This document shows, piece after piece, positions 16,753 to 24,124 of a DNA stretch of 64,000 nt. The stretch spans positions 7,943 through 71,942 of the forward strand of contig DATLNC010000082.1 in NCBI GenBank assembly GCA_035536935.1, written 5' to 3'. Each line of letters opens with the position of its first letter. Position 1 is the stretch's first letter. The stretch is from DATMER01 sp035536935. Its GTDB lineage: Bacteria; Acidobacteriota; Thermoanaerobaculia; Multivoradales; UBA5704. Below the pieces are notes generated by a model. It had not been told where the DNA came from. It did not search any database and worked only from the letters and a program-made list of their open reading frames with translations. Position numbers and translations under genes: made by a program.

Positions 16753-16805
16753 GGCTCATGTCTCCTGAGGTTGAGTACGGTTCTCTCCAACATGGGAGAA
16801 TCATA

Positions 16806-16853
16806 GGCGTAACAAGGGCGTAAGTCAAGCGTACGGGGGGCGTAAGTTACGCC
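16806..16853. promoter_or_regulatory. Four GGCGTAA boxes at exact 11-bp spacing, ending in a palindrome
   Basis: GGCGTAA occurs at 16806, 16817 and 16839, with a degenerate copy (AGCGTAC) at 16828, so the four boxes are spaced exactly 11 bp. The last copy is followed after one base by its complement (TTACGCC, 16847-16853), forming a perfect 15-bp palindrome. It lies between the XRE gene and the threonine dehydratase, ending 19 bp before the latter's start. The same boxes with the same spacing occur at 18576-18604. Confidence 0.7.
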
Positions 16854-16872
16854 ACTGATAGCATGTCTTTCC

Positions 16873-17808
16873 ATGGTCGATCTCGCCGAAATCCGGGCCG
16901 CGCGCGAGCGCCTCAGGCGGCATGTCCGCCGTACGCCTCTGGTCCGTGCCGTTGGCCTGAGGGAAGCTCCTGCTGGCCGGCTGTCATTGAAACTGGAGAC
17001 ACTGCAGGTCACAGGCTCATTCAAGGCTCGCGGAGCTACCAACAAAGTGCTTACGCTGCCGCCCGATCAGGTGGGGAAAGGGCTGGTCACCGCGTCGGGC
17101 GGCAACCATGGACTGGGCGTGGCTTACGCCGGCTGGCTGGCGAAGGTGCCGGCGACGATTTTTCTGCCTGCGAACGTCCCCCAGGCGAAGATCGCCCGCT
17201 TCGAGGCCTGGGGGGCGGAAGTCGTGCGGGAGGGAACGGTCTGGGACGAAGCCGACCAGGCCGCGCGTGAGGTCGCGGAGCGGAAAGGCCTCGCCTATGT
17301 CCACGCGTTCGCGGACCCGGCAGTGGTTGCAGGCCAGGGCACGATCGGATTGGAGATCCTGGAGGATGCTCCGGAGACCGGCGTCGTCCTGGTGGCGATC
17401 GGCGGCGGCGGGCTGATCTCGGGTGTCGCCACGGCGGTCAAGGCCATGGCTCCCGGCGTGCGGGTGATCGGTGTGGAGCCGGTGGGAGCACCGACTCTCT
17501 ACGAGAGCGTGCGGGCGGGCGCCGTGGTGGAGCTCGAGCGCATCACGACGGCAGCGAACACCCTGGCGCCGCGCAGGAGCGCCGAGATGAACCTGCGCAT
17601 CATCCAGAAGACCGTCGAGGAGATCGTGCTCGTCACCGACGAGGAGATGCGGGAGGCGGCGCGCTGGCTCTGGCTGGAGCTGGGTATCGCGGCCGAGCTG
17701 TCCGGAGCCGCGGCCGTGGCCGCCTGGCTGAACGGCAAGGTGCTGGTGGGGGAGGGAGAGAGCGTCTGCGGCCTGGTCTGCGGAGCTGGGAGCGAGGGAG
17801 TGGCCTAG
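16873..17808 (+). CDS. Threonine/serine dehydratase (PLP fold type II)
   Basis: A 311-residue PLP enzyme that deaminates threonine or serine to the 2-oxo acid and ammonia. The PLP lysine is in GSFKARGA (Lys51), the substrate loop is SGGNHGLG, and the phosphate loop is GGGGLISG. It has no C-terminal ACT-type regulatory domain, so it resembles catabolic or serine-racemase-like forms rather than the biosynthetic enzyme. The ATG at 16873 lies just downstream of the GGCGTAA boxes. Right after its stop begins the 21-bp repeat array. Confidence 0.88.
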   Translation: MVDLAEIRAARERLRRHVRRTPLVRAVGLREAPAGRLSLKLETLQVTGSFKARGATNKVLTLPPDQVGKGLVTASGGNHGLGVAYAGWLAKVPATIFLPANVPQAKIARFEAWGAEVVREGTVWDEADQAAREVAERKGLAYVHAFADPAVVAGQGTIGLEILEDAPETGVVLVAIGGGGLISGVATAVKAMAPGVRVIGVEPVGAPTLYESVRAGAVVELERITTAANTLAPRRSAEMNLRIIQKTVEEIVLVTDEEMREAARWLWLELGIAAELSGAAAVAAWLNGKVLVGEGESVCGLVCGAGSEGVA

Positions 17809-18061
17809 AAACCAGCGGGTAGACGGAGCTACCCGCCGCGGGAGCCTCCATACCCGCCGGTGGACCGAGCCAACCCGCTGGTTTGCCGTCGCAACCCAGG
17901 TCTTTCGTGATGCAACCCGCCGGTTTTGTGTCCCAACCCGCTGGTTTCACGCCGCTACCCGTAGGTTGCTCCTCGCCAACGGCCGGTTTGGCCTGGAAAC
18001 CCGCGGGTGGAGCGTGCCAACCGCCGGGTTGGCCGCTCCAATCCGCGGGTTGGCTTCCCTA
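17809..18061. repeat. Intergenic array of twelve imperfect 21-bp repeats
   Basis: Twelve units start at 17810, 17831, 17852, 17873, 17894, 17915, 17936, 17957, 17978, 17999, 18020 and 18041, a strict 21-bp period. The core is an imperfect palindrome, AACCCGC(C/G)GGTTT, with some 7-8 bp between cores that are not conserved. The array begins directly after the threonine dehydratase stop and ends at the stop of the convergent gene, so it fills the whole 250-bp interval. Copies vary, so it is old or selected for structure rather than sequence. Confidence 0.85.
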
Positions 18062-18550
18062 CTTGAGCCGGCCGGCCGCCCGCGCCATGGAGATCCTCCC
18101 CACGTGCTGGAGGGCGAGGCCTCCGGCGGCTTCGAGGAGCCAGGCGAAATCGTAGGGAGAGGACAGCAGTGCGTCGAGCACGTTCAGGCCCGCGACCAGC
18201 TCCTCGTCGAACAACCGCAGGTGTCCGGCGAGCTCGCCGGAGCGGTACACTGGAAAGCCGCGGCCGCCGTCCTCGTCCTTTCCCAACCGGTAGCGCTTCT
18301 CCCTGCCGGTGCCCGGCAGGACGGCTGCGGCGAGCTGGGCGATCTCCACGGACTCGAAGGCGGCGTACGGCACATCTTCCGCTGGCCGCAGCACGGCGTG
18401 ACCGCCCTCGTGTCGTGCTTCGACGCTCCATGGGCCGGCGTAGTCGGCCTCGGCCGCGGTGAGGGGCTCGTCCCGCTCGTTCAGCAAGGCCAGGTAGTCC
18501 TCCTCGAACGCGTTGGACGGCAGGGTGTTGCCACTGGTTCTGTTCGTCAT
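18059..18550 (-). CDS. Unknown protein under GGCGTAA-box control
   Basis: A 163-residue acidic protein without signal peptide or membrane helix. It starts with FEEDYLALLNERDEPLTAAE. The middle has EARHEGGHAVLRPAED and AFESVEIAQLAAAVLPG. The C-terminal half has VYRSGELAGHLRLFDEEL and LNVLDALLSSPYDFAWLLEA. A strong GGGAGGAG ribosome site lies 8 nt before the ATG at 18550; a GTG one codon earlier is possible. I do not recognise the family. Its promoter region carries three boxes of the same type as the XRE/threonine dehydratase region, so it probably belongs to the same regulon. Confidence 0.6.
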   Translation of the reverse strand: MTNRTSGNTLPSNAFEEDYLALLNERDEPLTAAEADYAGPWSVEARHEGGHAVLRPAEDVPYAAFESVEIAQLAAAVLPGTGREKRYRLGKDEDGGRGFPVYRSGELAGHLRLFDEELVAGLNVLDALLSSPYDFAWLLEAAGGLALQHVGRISMARAAGRLK

Positions 18551-18575
18551 CACGACCGCTCCTCCCGATGGATGT

Positions 18576-18604
18576 TTACGCCTCCGTTACGCCAAGCAGC
18601 GTAA
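18576..18604 (-). promoter_or_regulatory. Three GGCGTAA-type boxes at 11-bp spacing
   Basis: TTACGCC (GGCGTAA on the minus strand) occurs at 18576 and 18587. An inverted, 6-of-7 copy (AGCGTAA) occurs at 18598, again 11 bp on. The boxes start 25 bp upstream of the unknown gene at 18550. The motif and spacing match those at 16806-16853. Confidence 0.65.
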
Positions 18605-18643
18605 GAGAAGCCGGAGCGGAAGTCAACAACTTTTGTCGCTCGA

Positions 18644-19585
18644 TCAGAACTCGCCGACGAAGCCGATCTCGGGCTCCAGGCGATGGCCGGTACGCTGCTC
18701 GACCACCTCCTGGATGCGGGCGATCAGGGCACGGACGTCGGCGGCCGTGGCGGTGCCCTCCGGGCCTGAGACATTGATGAGAATGTTGGCGTGGCGGGGG
18801 GTGACCATGGCGCCGCCGATCCGGGTCCCCTTGAGGCCGCACTCGTCGATCAGGCGGCCGGCGCCGATCCCCGCGATCTTCTTGAAGATGGAACCGGCGC
18901 TCGGCTCGGTGTCCAGGGGCGGGTGCCGCTCGCGCCGCCATTGCAGGTTCTCTTCCATCACCTGGCGCATGCGGGCTCGATCGTCCGGCTGGAGCTGGAA
19001 GGTGGCGGCGAGGACGACGTCGCGGCGGTGGTGGAGGATGGAGTCGTCGTAGCCGAACTCGAAGTAGCCGGCGCCCACGGTCTTGCGCTCGCCCTCCTCG
19101 GTGAGGATCTCGGCGGAATGGGTGACCTCCTCGATGAACATGGTGCGCTCGCGCGCCGGGGCCGGGGCCAGGAAGTGGAGGTTCTGCCAGAGCGCTCCGC
19201 CCACGGTCGAGGGGATGCCCACGTAGTGCTCCAGGCCGGACAGCCCGTGCGACACCGCCAGCTCGATCAGCTCCGGATAAACCACCGCGCCGCTCTCCGC
19301 CCACACCCTGCCGTCCGGCAGGACCTCCATGTGCCGGGCCGTGTTGCGGATGACCAGCCCGCGGAAGCCCCGGTCGCCGATCAGGATGTTCGCGCCCATC
19401 CCCAGGAGGAAGAAGGGGACTCCGTGCTCCCGGGCCGCGAGGATCGCCCGCGCCAGCTCGTCCGCGGTCCGCGGCTCGTAGAAGAGGTCGGCCGGCCCGC
19501 CGATCCGGAAGGTGGTGTAGGGGGCGAGGACCTCGTCCCGCCGTACCCGGCCCGCCCCCAGAGCTTCAAGAATCGGTGCGCTCAC
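18644..19585 (-). CDS. murB: UDP-N-acetylmuramate dehydrogenase
   Basis: A 313-residue cytoplasmic FAD enzyme of peptidoglycan synthesis, reducing UDP-GlcNAc-enolpyruvate to UDP-MurNAc. Motifs: NTTFRIGG-like TTFRIGGPADLF at the N-terminus, the flavin loop GMGANILIGDRG (usually GxGSN), GIPSTVGGALWQN (usually GIPGTVGGAxxMN), the catalytic serine in SAGSIFKKI, and the C-terminal Glu in LEPEIGFVGEF. The two variant loops make it a divergent MurB, but all catalytic positions seem kept. It starts at a GTG overlapping the rpiB stop by 4 nt. Confidence 0.88.
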   Translation of the reverse strand: MSAPILEALGAGRVRRDEVLAPYTTFRIGGPADLFYEPRTADELARAILAAREHGVPFFLLGMGANILIGDRGFRGLVIRNTARHMEVLPDGRVWAESGAVVYPELIELAVSHGLSGLEHYVGIPSTVGGALWQNLHFLAPAPARERTMFIEEVTHSAEILTEEGERKTVGAGYFEFGYDDSILHHRRDVVLAATFQLQPDDRARMRQVMEENLQWRRERHPPLDTEPSAGSIFKKIAGIGAGRLIDECGLKGTRIGGAMVTPRHANILINVSGPEGTATAADVRALIARIQEVVEQRTGHRLEPEIGFVGEF

Positions 19586-20010
19586 GCGTCGAGAAGCTGG
19601 ATCCGCCGGACGTGGCGACCGCCTTCGAAGGGGGTCTCCAGCCAGATCCGGACGATGTCGAGGGCGGTCTCCAGCGTCATCATGCGCTGGCCGAGGGAGA
19701 TCATGTTGGCGTCGTTGTGCTGGCGGCCGAGGCGGGCGGACTCGGCGTTCCAGCAGAGCGCGCAGCGGACGCCGCGCACGCGGTTGGCGGCCATGGCCTC
19801 GCCGTTGCCCGAGCCGCCGAGCACGATGCCGCGCTCCAGCTCGCCGCCGGCGACCGCCTCGGCCACGGGACGGATGTAGGTGGGATAGTCCACCGACTCC
19901 TCCGAGTCCGTCCCGAAGTCGCGCACCTCGTGCCCCTGTCCGGCGAGGAAGCGCTTGATCTCTTCCTTGTAGCGGTAGCCCGCGTGGTCCGAGCCGATGC
20001 CGATCTTCAT
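19582..20010 (-). CDS. rpiB: Ribose-5-phosphate isomerase B
   Basis: A 142-residue RpiB/LacAB-family isomerase interconverting ribose 5-phosphate and ribulose 5-phosphate. It has MKIGIGSDHAGYRYKEEI at the start with the active-site Asp-His, DFGTDSEESVDYP, the loop GGSGNGEAMAANRVRGVRCA (the catalytic Cys position reads Ser) and NDANMISLGQR. The Ser in place of the active-site Cys occurs in part of the family. GAGG lies 7 nt before the chosen ATG. It sits between the RNA methyltransferase and murB with short or overlapping junctions, so the three are one operon. Confidence 0.88.
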   Translation of the reverse strand: MKIGIGSDHAGYRYKEEIKRFLAGQGHEVRDFGTDSEESVDYPTYIRPVAEAVAGGELERGIVLGGSGNGEAMAANRVRGVRCALCWNAESARLGRQHNDANMISLGQRMMTLETALDIVRIWLETPFEGGRHVRRIQLLDA

Positions 20011-20018
20011 GATGGACC

Positions 20019-20798
20019 TCATGGCCGCATTAAACCACGCCGCCGTACTTCGAAGAGCACCAGGGCCGCGGCGACCGTGGCGTTCAGGGACTCCACCGGC
20101 GGCTCGATGGAGACGGTCAGGCGCAGGTCGGCGCGCTCCCGGAGAGCGGGGGAGAGGCCGGGGCCCTCGGCACCCAGGGCGAGCACGAGCGAGCCGTCCA
20201 GGGAAGCTTGCCAGAGGTCTTCGCCCTCGCGGGGCACCAGGGCCATCCAGCGCGGCCGGACGGAGGCGAGGTGGCGGTCCACCGCCGCGGCCTCGCATCC
20301 GACGGCGACCGGCAGCCGCAGCAGGCTTCCGGCCGAGGCGCGGAGGGCGCGCGGATGGTTCGGATGGGCCGTGCCCGGGGAGAGCGCGAGCCCGGCCGCT
20401 CCGGAAGCCTCCGCGACCCGCGCGAGAGCTCCCAGATTGCCGGGGTCCTGCAATCCGTCCAGAAAGAGATAGACTCCGCCGTCGCGGACGGGCAGCGACC
20501 CGACGCCGGAGCGGGGGAGGCGGGCCACGGCGAGGATGCCGCGGGGTGAGTCGGAGTCGGTCAGCTCCTCCAGCAGGGGGGGCTCGATCTCGAGCGGTGC
20601 GATCGGGAGATGGCGGACGACGCGCAACCCATCGGGCGTCTCCAGCCAGGCCGGGGTGGCCAGGACGGTCTCCAGCTCGTGACCGGCGGCGATGGCCTCC
20701 TCGACCAGGTGCGGCCCCTCCAACAGGGCGTGGTCACCTTTACTTCGCCGGAGGCGGCGAATATCCTTCAATTTCTGGTTGTGGCGGCTGGTAATCAT
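20019..20798 (-). CDS. TrmH/SpoU-family RNA 2'-O-methyltransferase
   Basis: A 259-residue SAM-dependent RNA methyltransferase. The N-terminal part (ITSRHNQKLKDIRRLRRSKG and ALLEGPHLVEEA) is the SpoU substrate-binding domain. The C-terminal SPOUT domain shows the three motifs: FLDGLQDPGNLGALARVAEA, LALGAEGPGLS, and ESLNATVAAALVLFEV. It probably methylates 23S rRNA or tRNA; the site cannot be told. Its ATG abuts the ATG of the divergent DUF84 gene (CATATG at 20796-20801), and neither gene has a ribosome site. Confidence 0.87.
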   Translation of the reverse strand: MITSRHNQKLKDIRRLRRSKGDHALLEGPHLVEEAIAAGHELETVLATPAWLETPDGLRVVRHLPIAPLEIEPPLLEELTDSDSPRGILAVARLPRSGVGSLPVRDGGVYLFLDGLQDPGNLGALARVAEASGAAGLALSPGTAHPNHPRALRASAGSLLRLPVAVGCEAAAVDRHLASVRPRWMALVPREGEDLWQASLDGSLVLALGAEGPGLSPALRERADLRLTVSIEPPVESLNATVAAALVLFEVRRRGLMRP

Positions 20799-21392
20799 AT
20801 GGCGACAGATATCAGGAATTTCTGGCAAAAGCTCCAATCGGGTGTCGAGGTCGCGGTGGCCGGGAACAACTCGGAGACGCTGCTCGGCGTGCGCGACGCG
20901 TTCCTGCGCTACTTCCACGACGGCCACGACAAGATCGTGTCGGTGGCGGTGGTGCCGCAGCCCGTGGAGCCGCCGCCGATCGGGCTGCCGGTCTCGGACG
21001 AGGAGACCCTTGGGCTGGCGCGCAGCTATGTCCGCGAAATGGAGGAGCGGCTCGGCGACACCTACCAGTTCTACATGGCGGCCGAGGGCGGCATCCAGGC
21101 CCTGGAGGTGGACGGCAGTCTCCTCTACTTCATCCGCAACTGGGCCGTGGTGCGCACCCCGCTGGGCGAGGCCTGGGGATCCAGCGGCTCGGTGCAGCTC
21201 CCCGACCGCCTGATCGCCGGCCTGGACAGCGCGCAGATCCCGTTCGCCATCCCCGGGACCCGGCGGGGCGGCGGCATGATCCGGGCGCTCACCGGCGGGC
21301 TGGAGACGCGGCGCAAGGCCGTCTCCACCTCCACCCTGCACGCCATCGCGACCCTGTTCTACGGCGTGCTGGAGAGCCGGCCCATCCGCTGA
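20799..21392 (+). CDS. DUF84 (YjjX-like) inosine/xanthosine triphosphatase family protein
   Basis: A 197-residue protein with the NTP-clamp fold seen in YjjX: VAVAGNNSETLLGVRDAFLR, DKIVSVAVVPQPVEPPPIGL, DEETLGLARSYVREMEE, FYMAAEGGIQAL and RRKAVSTSTLHAIA. Family enzymes hydrolyse ITP/XTP to keep damaged nucleotides out of RNA and DNA. It has about 15 extra N-terminal residues compared with YjjX. The frame stays open upstream, but that part is antisense to the methyltransferase. There is no ribosome site before the ATG, so translation may be leaderless. Confidence 0.75.
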   Translation: MATDIRNFWQKLQSGVEVAVAGNNSETLLGVRDAFLRYFHDGHDKIVSVAVVPQPVEPPPIGLPVSDEETLGLARSYVREMEERLGDTYQFYMAAEGGIQALEVDGSLLYFIRNWAVVRTPLGEAWGSSGSVQLPDRLIAGLDSAQIPFAIPGTRRGGGMIRALTGGLETRRKAVSTSTLHAIATLFYGVLESRPIR

Positions 21393-21443
21393 GTCCCGGA
21401 TTCGCCCGGGTCGAGCACCTTAGAGTCGTATGCCGGTCCGCGT

Positions 21444-21473
21444 TTGACCGGCTCCTGCGACACTTGGTAGCAT
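21444..21473 (+). promoter_or_regulatory. Sigma-70-type promoter of metK
   Basis: TTGACC (21444-21449), 18-bp spacer, TAGCAT (21468-21473), about 43 bp before the metK start. The -10 resembles those of the sigma-factor genes at 24-26 kb (TAGCCT, TAGCGT, TAGTGT). I saw no SAM riboswitch in the short leader. Confidence 0.5.
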
Positions 21474-21515
21474 GCGCCGCCAGTTTCGAACGGGAACCCC
21501 CAGGATAGAGGTGCG

Positions 21516-22688
21516 ATGATGAACGAACAAGAAGCACACCTGTTTACGTCGGAGTCCGTGACCGAGGGCCACCCGGACAAGGTGGCGGACCAGATCTCCG
21601 ATGCGATCCTGGACGAGGTGCTCCGGCAGGATGCCACCGGGCGCGTGGCCTGCGAGACCCTGGTGACCACGGACATGATCGTCCTCGCGGGCGAGATCAC
21701 CACCCACGCGCATGTCGACTTCGTCGGCGTGGCCCGCCAGGTCGTCGCGGACATCGGCTACGACCGCTCCGAATTCGGCTTCGACAGCCGCAGCTGCAAG
21801 GTGCTCCTGACCATCAACCGGCAGTCCCCGGACATCGCCCAGGGAGTCGATACGGGCGGCGCGGGCGACCAGGGGCTGATGTTCGGCTTCGCCTGCCGCG
21901 AGACCCCGGAGCTGATGCCGCTGCCGATCCTCCTCTCCCATCGCCTGACCCGCCGCCTGGCCGCGGCGCGCCGGGACGGCGAGATCCCCTGGCTGCGGCC
22001 CGACGGCAAGGCGCAGGTGACGGTGGAGTACGAAGGCAAGAAGCCGGTCGGCGTGCGGACCGTGGTCATCTCCACCCAGCACGACCCCGACGTCTCCCAG
22101 GAGGAGATCGGCGATACGGTCATCGAGAAGATCGTGAAGCCCACGATCCCCAGGGAGCTGCTGGACGAGACGACGGTCTACCACATCAACCCGACCGGCC
22201 GGTTCGTGACCGGCGGTCCGCACGGCGACTGCGGCCTCACCGGCCGCAAGATCATCGTCGACACCTACGGCGGCTATGGCCGTCACGGTGGCGGCGCCTT
22301 CTCGGGGAAGGATCCGACGAAGGTGGACCGCTCGGCCTGCTACATGGCCCGCCATGTGGCCAAGAACCTGGTCGCGGCCGGCATCGCCGAGCGCATCGAG
22401 GTGCAGATCGCCTACGCCATCGGCGTGGTCGATCCGGTGTCCGTGCGTGTCGACAGCTTCGGCACCGGCCAGATCGGCGACGGCGAGATGGAGAGGCTGG
22501 TCCGCGCTCACTTCCCGCTCTCTCCGCGCGGCATCATCGAGTATCTCGATCTGCGCCGCCCGATCTACCGTGCGACGGCGGCCTATGGCCACTTCGGCCG
22601 CTTGGAGGAAGGCTTCACCTGGGAGCGCACCCACCGGGCCGAGGAGCTGCGCGCCGCGGCCGGCGTAGAAGAGATGGCTACCGCCTGA
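21516..22688 (+). CDS. metK: S-adenosylmethionine synthetase
   Basis: A 390-residue cytoplasmic enzyme making S-adenosylmethionine from methionine and ATP. Signature motifs: FTSESVTEGHPDKVADQISD, GAGDQGLMFGFA (the family hexapeptide GAGDQG), and GGGAFSGKDPTKVDRS with the phosphate loop. All three domains and the length match the family. AGAGG lies before the start; either of two consecutive ATGs (21516, 21519) could be used, the second at better spacing. Confidence 0.97.
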   Translation: MMNEQEAHLFTSESVTEGHPDKVADQISDAILDEVLRQDATGRVACETLVTTDMIVLAGEITTHAHVDFVGVARQVVADIGYDRSEFGFDSRSCKVLLTINRQSPDIAQGVDTGGAGDQGLMFGFACRETPELMPLPILLSHRLTRRLAAARRDGEIPWLRPDGKAQVTVEYEGKKPVGVRTVVISTQHDPDVSQEEIGDTVIEKIVKPTIPRELLDETTVYHINPTGRFVTGGPHGDCGLTGRKIIVDTYGGYGRHGGGAFSGKDPTKVDRSACYMARHVAKNLVAAGIAERIEVQIAYAIGVVDPVSVRVDSFGTGQIGDGEMERLVRAHFPLSPRGIIEYLDLRRPIYRATAAYGHFGRLEEGFTWERTHRAEELRAAAGVEEMATA

Positions 22689-22714
22689 AGCGCGCCTGAA
22701 GCGCGCCTGAAGCG
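22682..22714 (+). repeat. Three perfect 11-bp tandem repeats over the metK stop
   Basis: CGCCTGAAGCG occurs three times head to tail. The first copy contains the metK stop codon, and each later copy places another TGA in the same region. It could be a local slippage product. Confidence 0.7.
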
Positions 22715-22725
22715 AAAGCCGGCCC

Positions 22726-23166
22726 TCACTCCTCCTGCTGGTCTGCCCAGTTCTTGCCGTACTTGAGCACGTCGTGCTTCAGGAGGTCGAAGTCTCCCTG
22801 GCGCGGACCCGGCAGGGCATCCCGGTAGACCGTGTCGCAGCGGTAGCAGACCACCGCGTCCTTGAGCCTCCGGTAGAGCCAGACGTCCACCAGCCCGAAG
22901 ACCGGCAGCGAAATGCCGAAAGTCCACGGCACCAGGGCTGCACCGGCCACCACGAGAAGGCAGCCGAGCGCGCGGTTGAAGTCGCGTTGACGGTAGAGAT
23001 GGCGGCAGCCGCAGAGCGGGCAGACCTCGACGGCCGTCTCCGTCCAGCCGTCGCGGGTGACGGGCCGGACAGTACCGCAGCCTGGGCAGGGGAGCTCCGC
23101 CGTGTCGGGCGAGAGCACGGCAGGGAAGGGGAGGCCGCAGGAGCGGCACTGGGTGCGGACACGCAT
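22726..23166 (-). CDS. Zinc-ribbon membrane protein of unknown function
   Basis: A 146-residue protein. Paired cysteines (CRSCG, CPGCG, CPLCGC, CYRC) suggest two zinc ribbons, one at the N-terminus and one split around the membrane region. The middle (ALGCLLVVAGAALVPWTFGI and the following hydrophobic stretch) can form one or two membrane helices. It follows the next membrane gene by 3 nt on the same strand, so the two may act together. I do not recognise a named family. Confidence 0.65.
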   Translation of the reverse strand: MRVRTQCRSCGLPFPAVLSPDTAELPCPGCGTVRPVTRDGWTETAVEVCPLCGCRHLYRQRDFNRALGCLLVVAGAALVPWTFGISLPVFGLVDVWLYRRLKDAVVCYRCDTVYRDALPGPRQGDFDLLKHDVLKYGKNWADQQEE

Positions 23167-23169
23167 CCG

Positions 23170-23985
23170 TCAGACGGGGACGCCCGTAGTGACGCTCAGG
23201 TAGTAGGCGGTGATCTCGCCGATGAAGGCGCCCACGACCACGACGTACAGGATGCCGGTGGCAGACTGATTCGAGCGCTGGCGCGCGCAGTGAAGGGCCA
23301 TGGCGGTGAGCGGCAGCACGATCGCCAGGCCCCAGAGCAGGCGGAACCAGAAGAAGATGCCCTGTCCCCCGAAACCCGCCAGGACCCGCAGCGGATGGGG
23401 CTCGACCAGCTCGTTGACCCCCGCTGCGACCGCCAGGCTCGCGGCCACGGAGAGCACCCGCAGCAGCACCGTCCCCAGAAGCACCCAGGAGAACACGGTC
23501 AGGTGACGGAACGTCAGCCGGGGCGCGACCAGGTACCAATGCCCGAGGAGCATGGTGATGAGCGACCAGCCGAGAAGGAGCGACGAGGCGATCAGGCTCG
23601 CCGTCAGCAGCGCGCCGCGGTGGGGGAGCGGCGTGAGCGGCGCCACCACGTGCGGACCGGCCAGGAGGAGGGCCGCGAGGCAGCCGAGGGTCGACAGCGT
23701 CAGCGGCCAGCGGCCGACGGACCAACGCTCGCGCCAGACCGCGGCGTAGTAGAGGAAGCCGCCCAGCAGAGCGGCGCCAAGGGCCGCCACGCCGGGTCCG
23801 GGCCGGTCGCCGAAGGGACGGAACGGGTGGAGAAGGACCACCGCCATGGCGAGTCCGAGGAGGCCCAGGATGACGAGCGCGTTCATCTGGAAGTAGCCGC
23901 GCCCCAGATCGTCTTCGGGGATCCAGTACAGGGTGGTGAGGGAGCCAAGGCTGACGGCGAGAAGGAACAGCAGGAAAACACCCAT
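23170..23985 (-). CDS. Multi-pass membrane protein of unknown function
   Basis: About 271 residues with seven or eight predicted membrane helices (for example GVFLLFLLAVSLGSLTTLYW, ALVILGLLGLAMAVVLL, GALLTASLIASSLLLGWSLI, VLLGTVLLRVLSVAASLAVA). A loop has FWFRLLWGLAIVLPL. I chose the Met at 23985, because the longer frame to 24078 would run into the divergent sigma-factor promoter. A TACTAT lies about 9 nt before this Met, which would fit a leaderless transcript. No family is recognised; it is co-directional with the zinc-ribbon protein. Confidence 0.6.
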   Translation of the reverse strand: MGVFLLFLLAVSLGSLTTLYWIPEDDLGRGYFQMNALVILGLLGLAMAVVLLHPFRPFGDRPGPGVAALGAALLGGFLYYAAVWRERWSVGRWPLTLSTLGCLAALLLAGPHVVAPLTPLPHRGALLTASLIASSLLLGWSLITMLLGHWYLVAPRLTFRHLTVFSWVLLGTVLLRVLSVAASLAVAAGVNELVEPHPLRVLAGFGGQGIFFWFRLLWGLAIVLPLTAMALHCARQRSNQSATGILYVVVVGAFIGEITAYYLSVTTGVPV

Positions 23986-24063
23986 TTGCCGCGATAGTAT
24001 CAGGCCCGGAGCGGCCTCGGAGCAGCCCCCGCCGGTGCCCACGGGCCCGAGCGGAATCTCATC

Positions 24064-24092
24064 TGGACTTGGGACCACCGGGGTGTTAGCCT
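24064..24092 (+). promoter_or_regulatory. Promoter of sigma factor 1
   Basis: TGGACT (24064-24069), 17-bp spacer, TAGCCT (24087-24092). Comparable pairs lie before the two paralogous sigma genes (24735-24763 and 25826-25855), which supports all three. Confidence 0.5.
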
Positions 24093-24124
24093 AGCCCAAG
24101 TCGATAAACGACATTCTGGTGGAT

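Noticed and set aside
17809..18061. CRISPR array
   Set aside because: Units are 21 bp with no constant repeat and unique spacer pattern, and no cas genes are in the window. The same applies to 50870-51109.
21393..21515. SAM riboswitch before metK
   Set aside because: The leader is only about 40 nt after the inferred promoter, and I could not find the helices of a known SAM riboswitch class.
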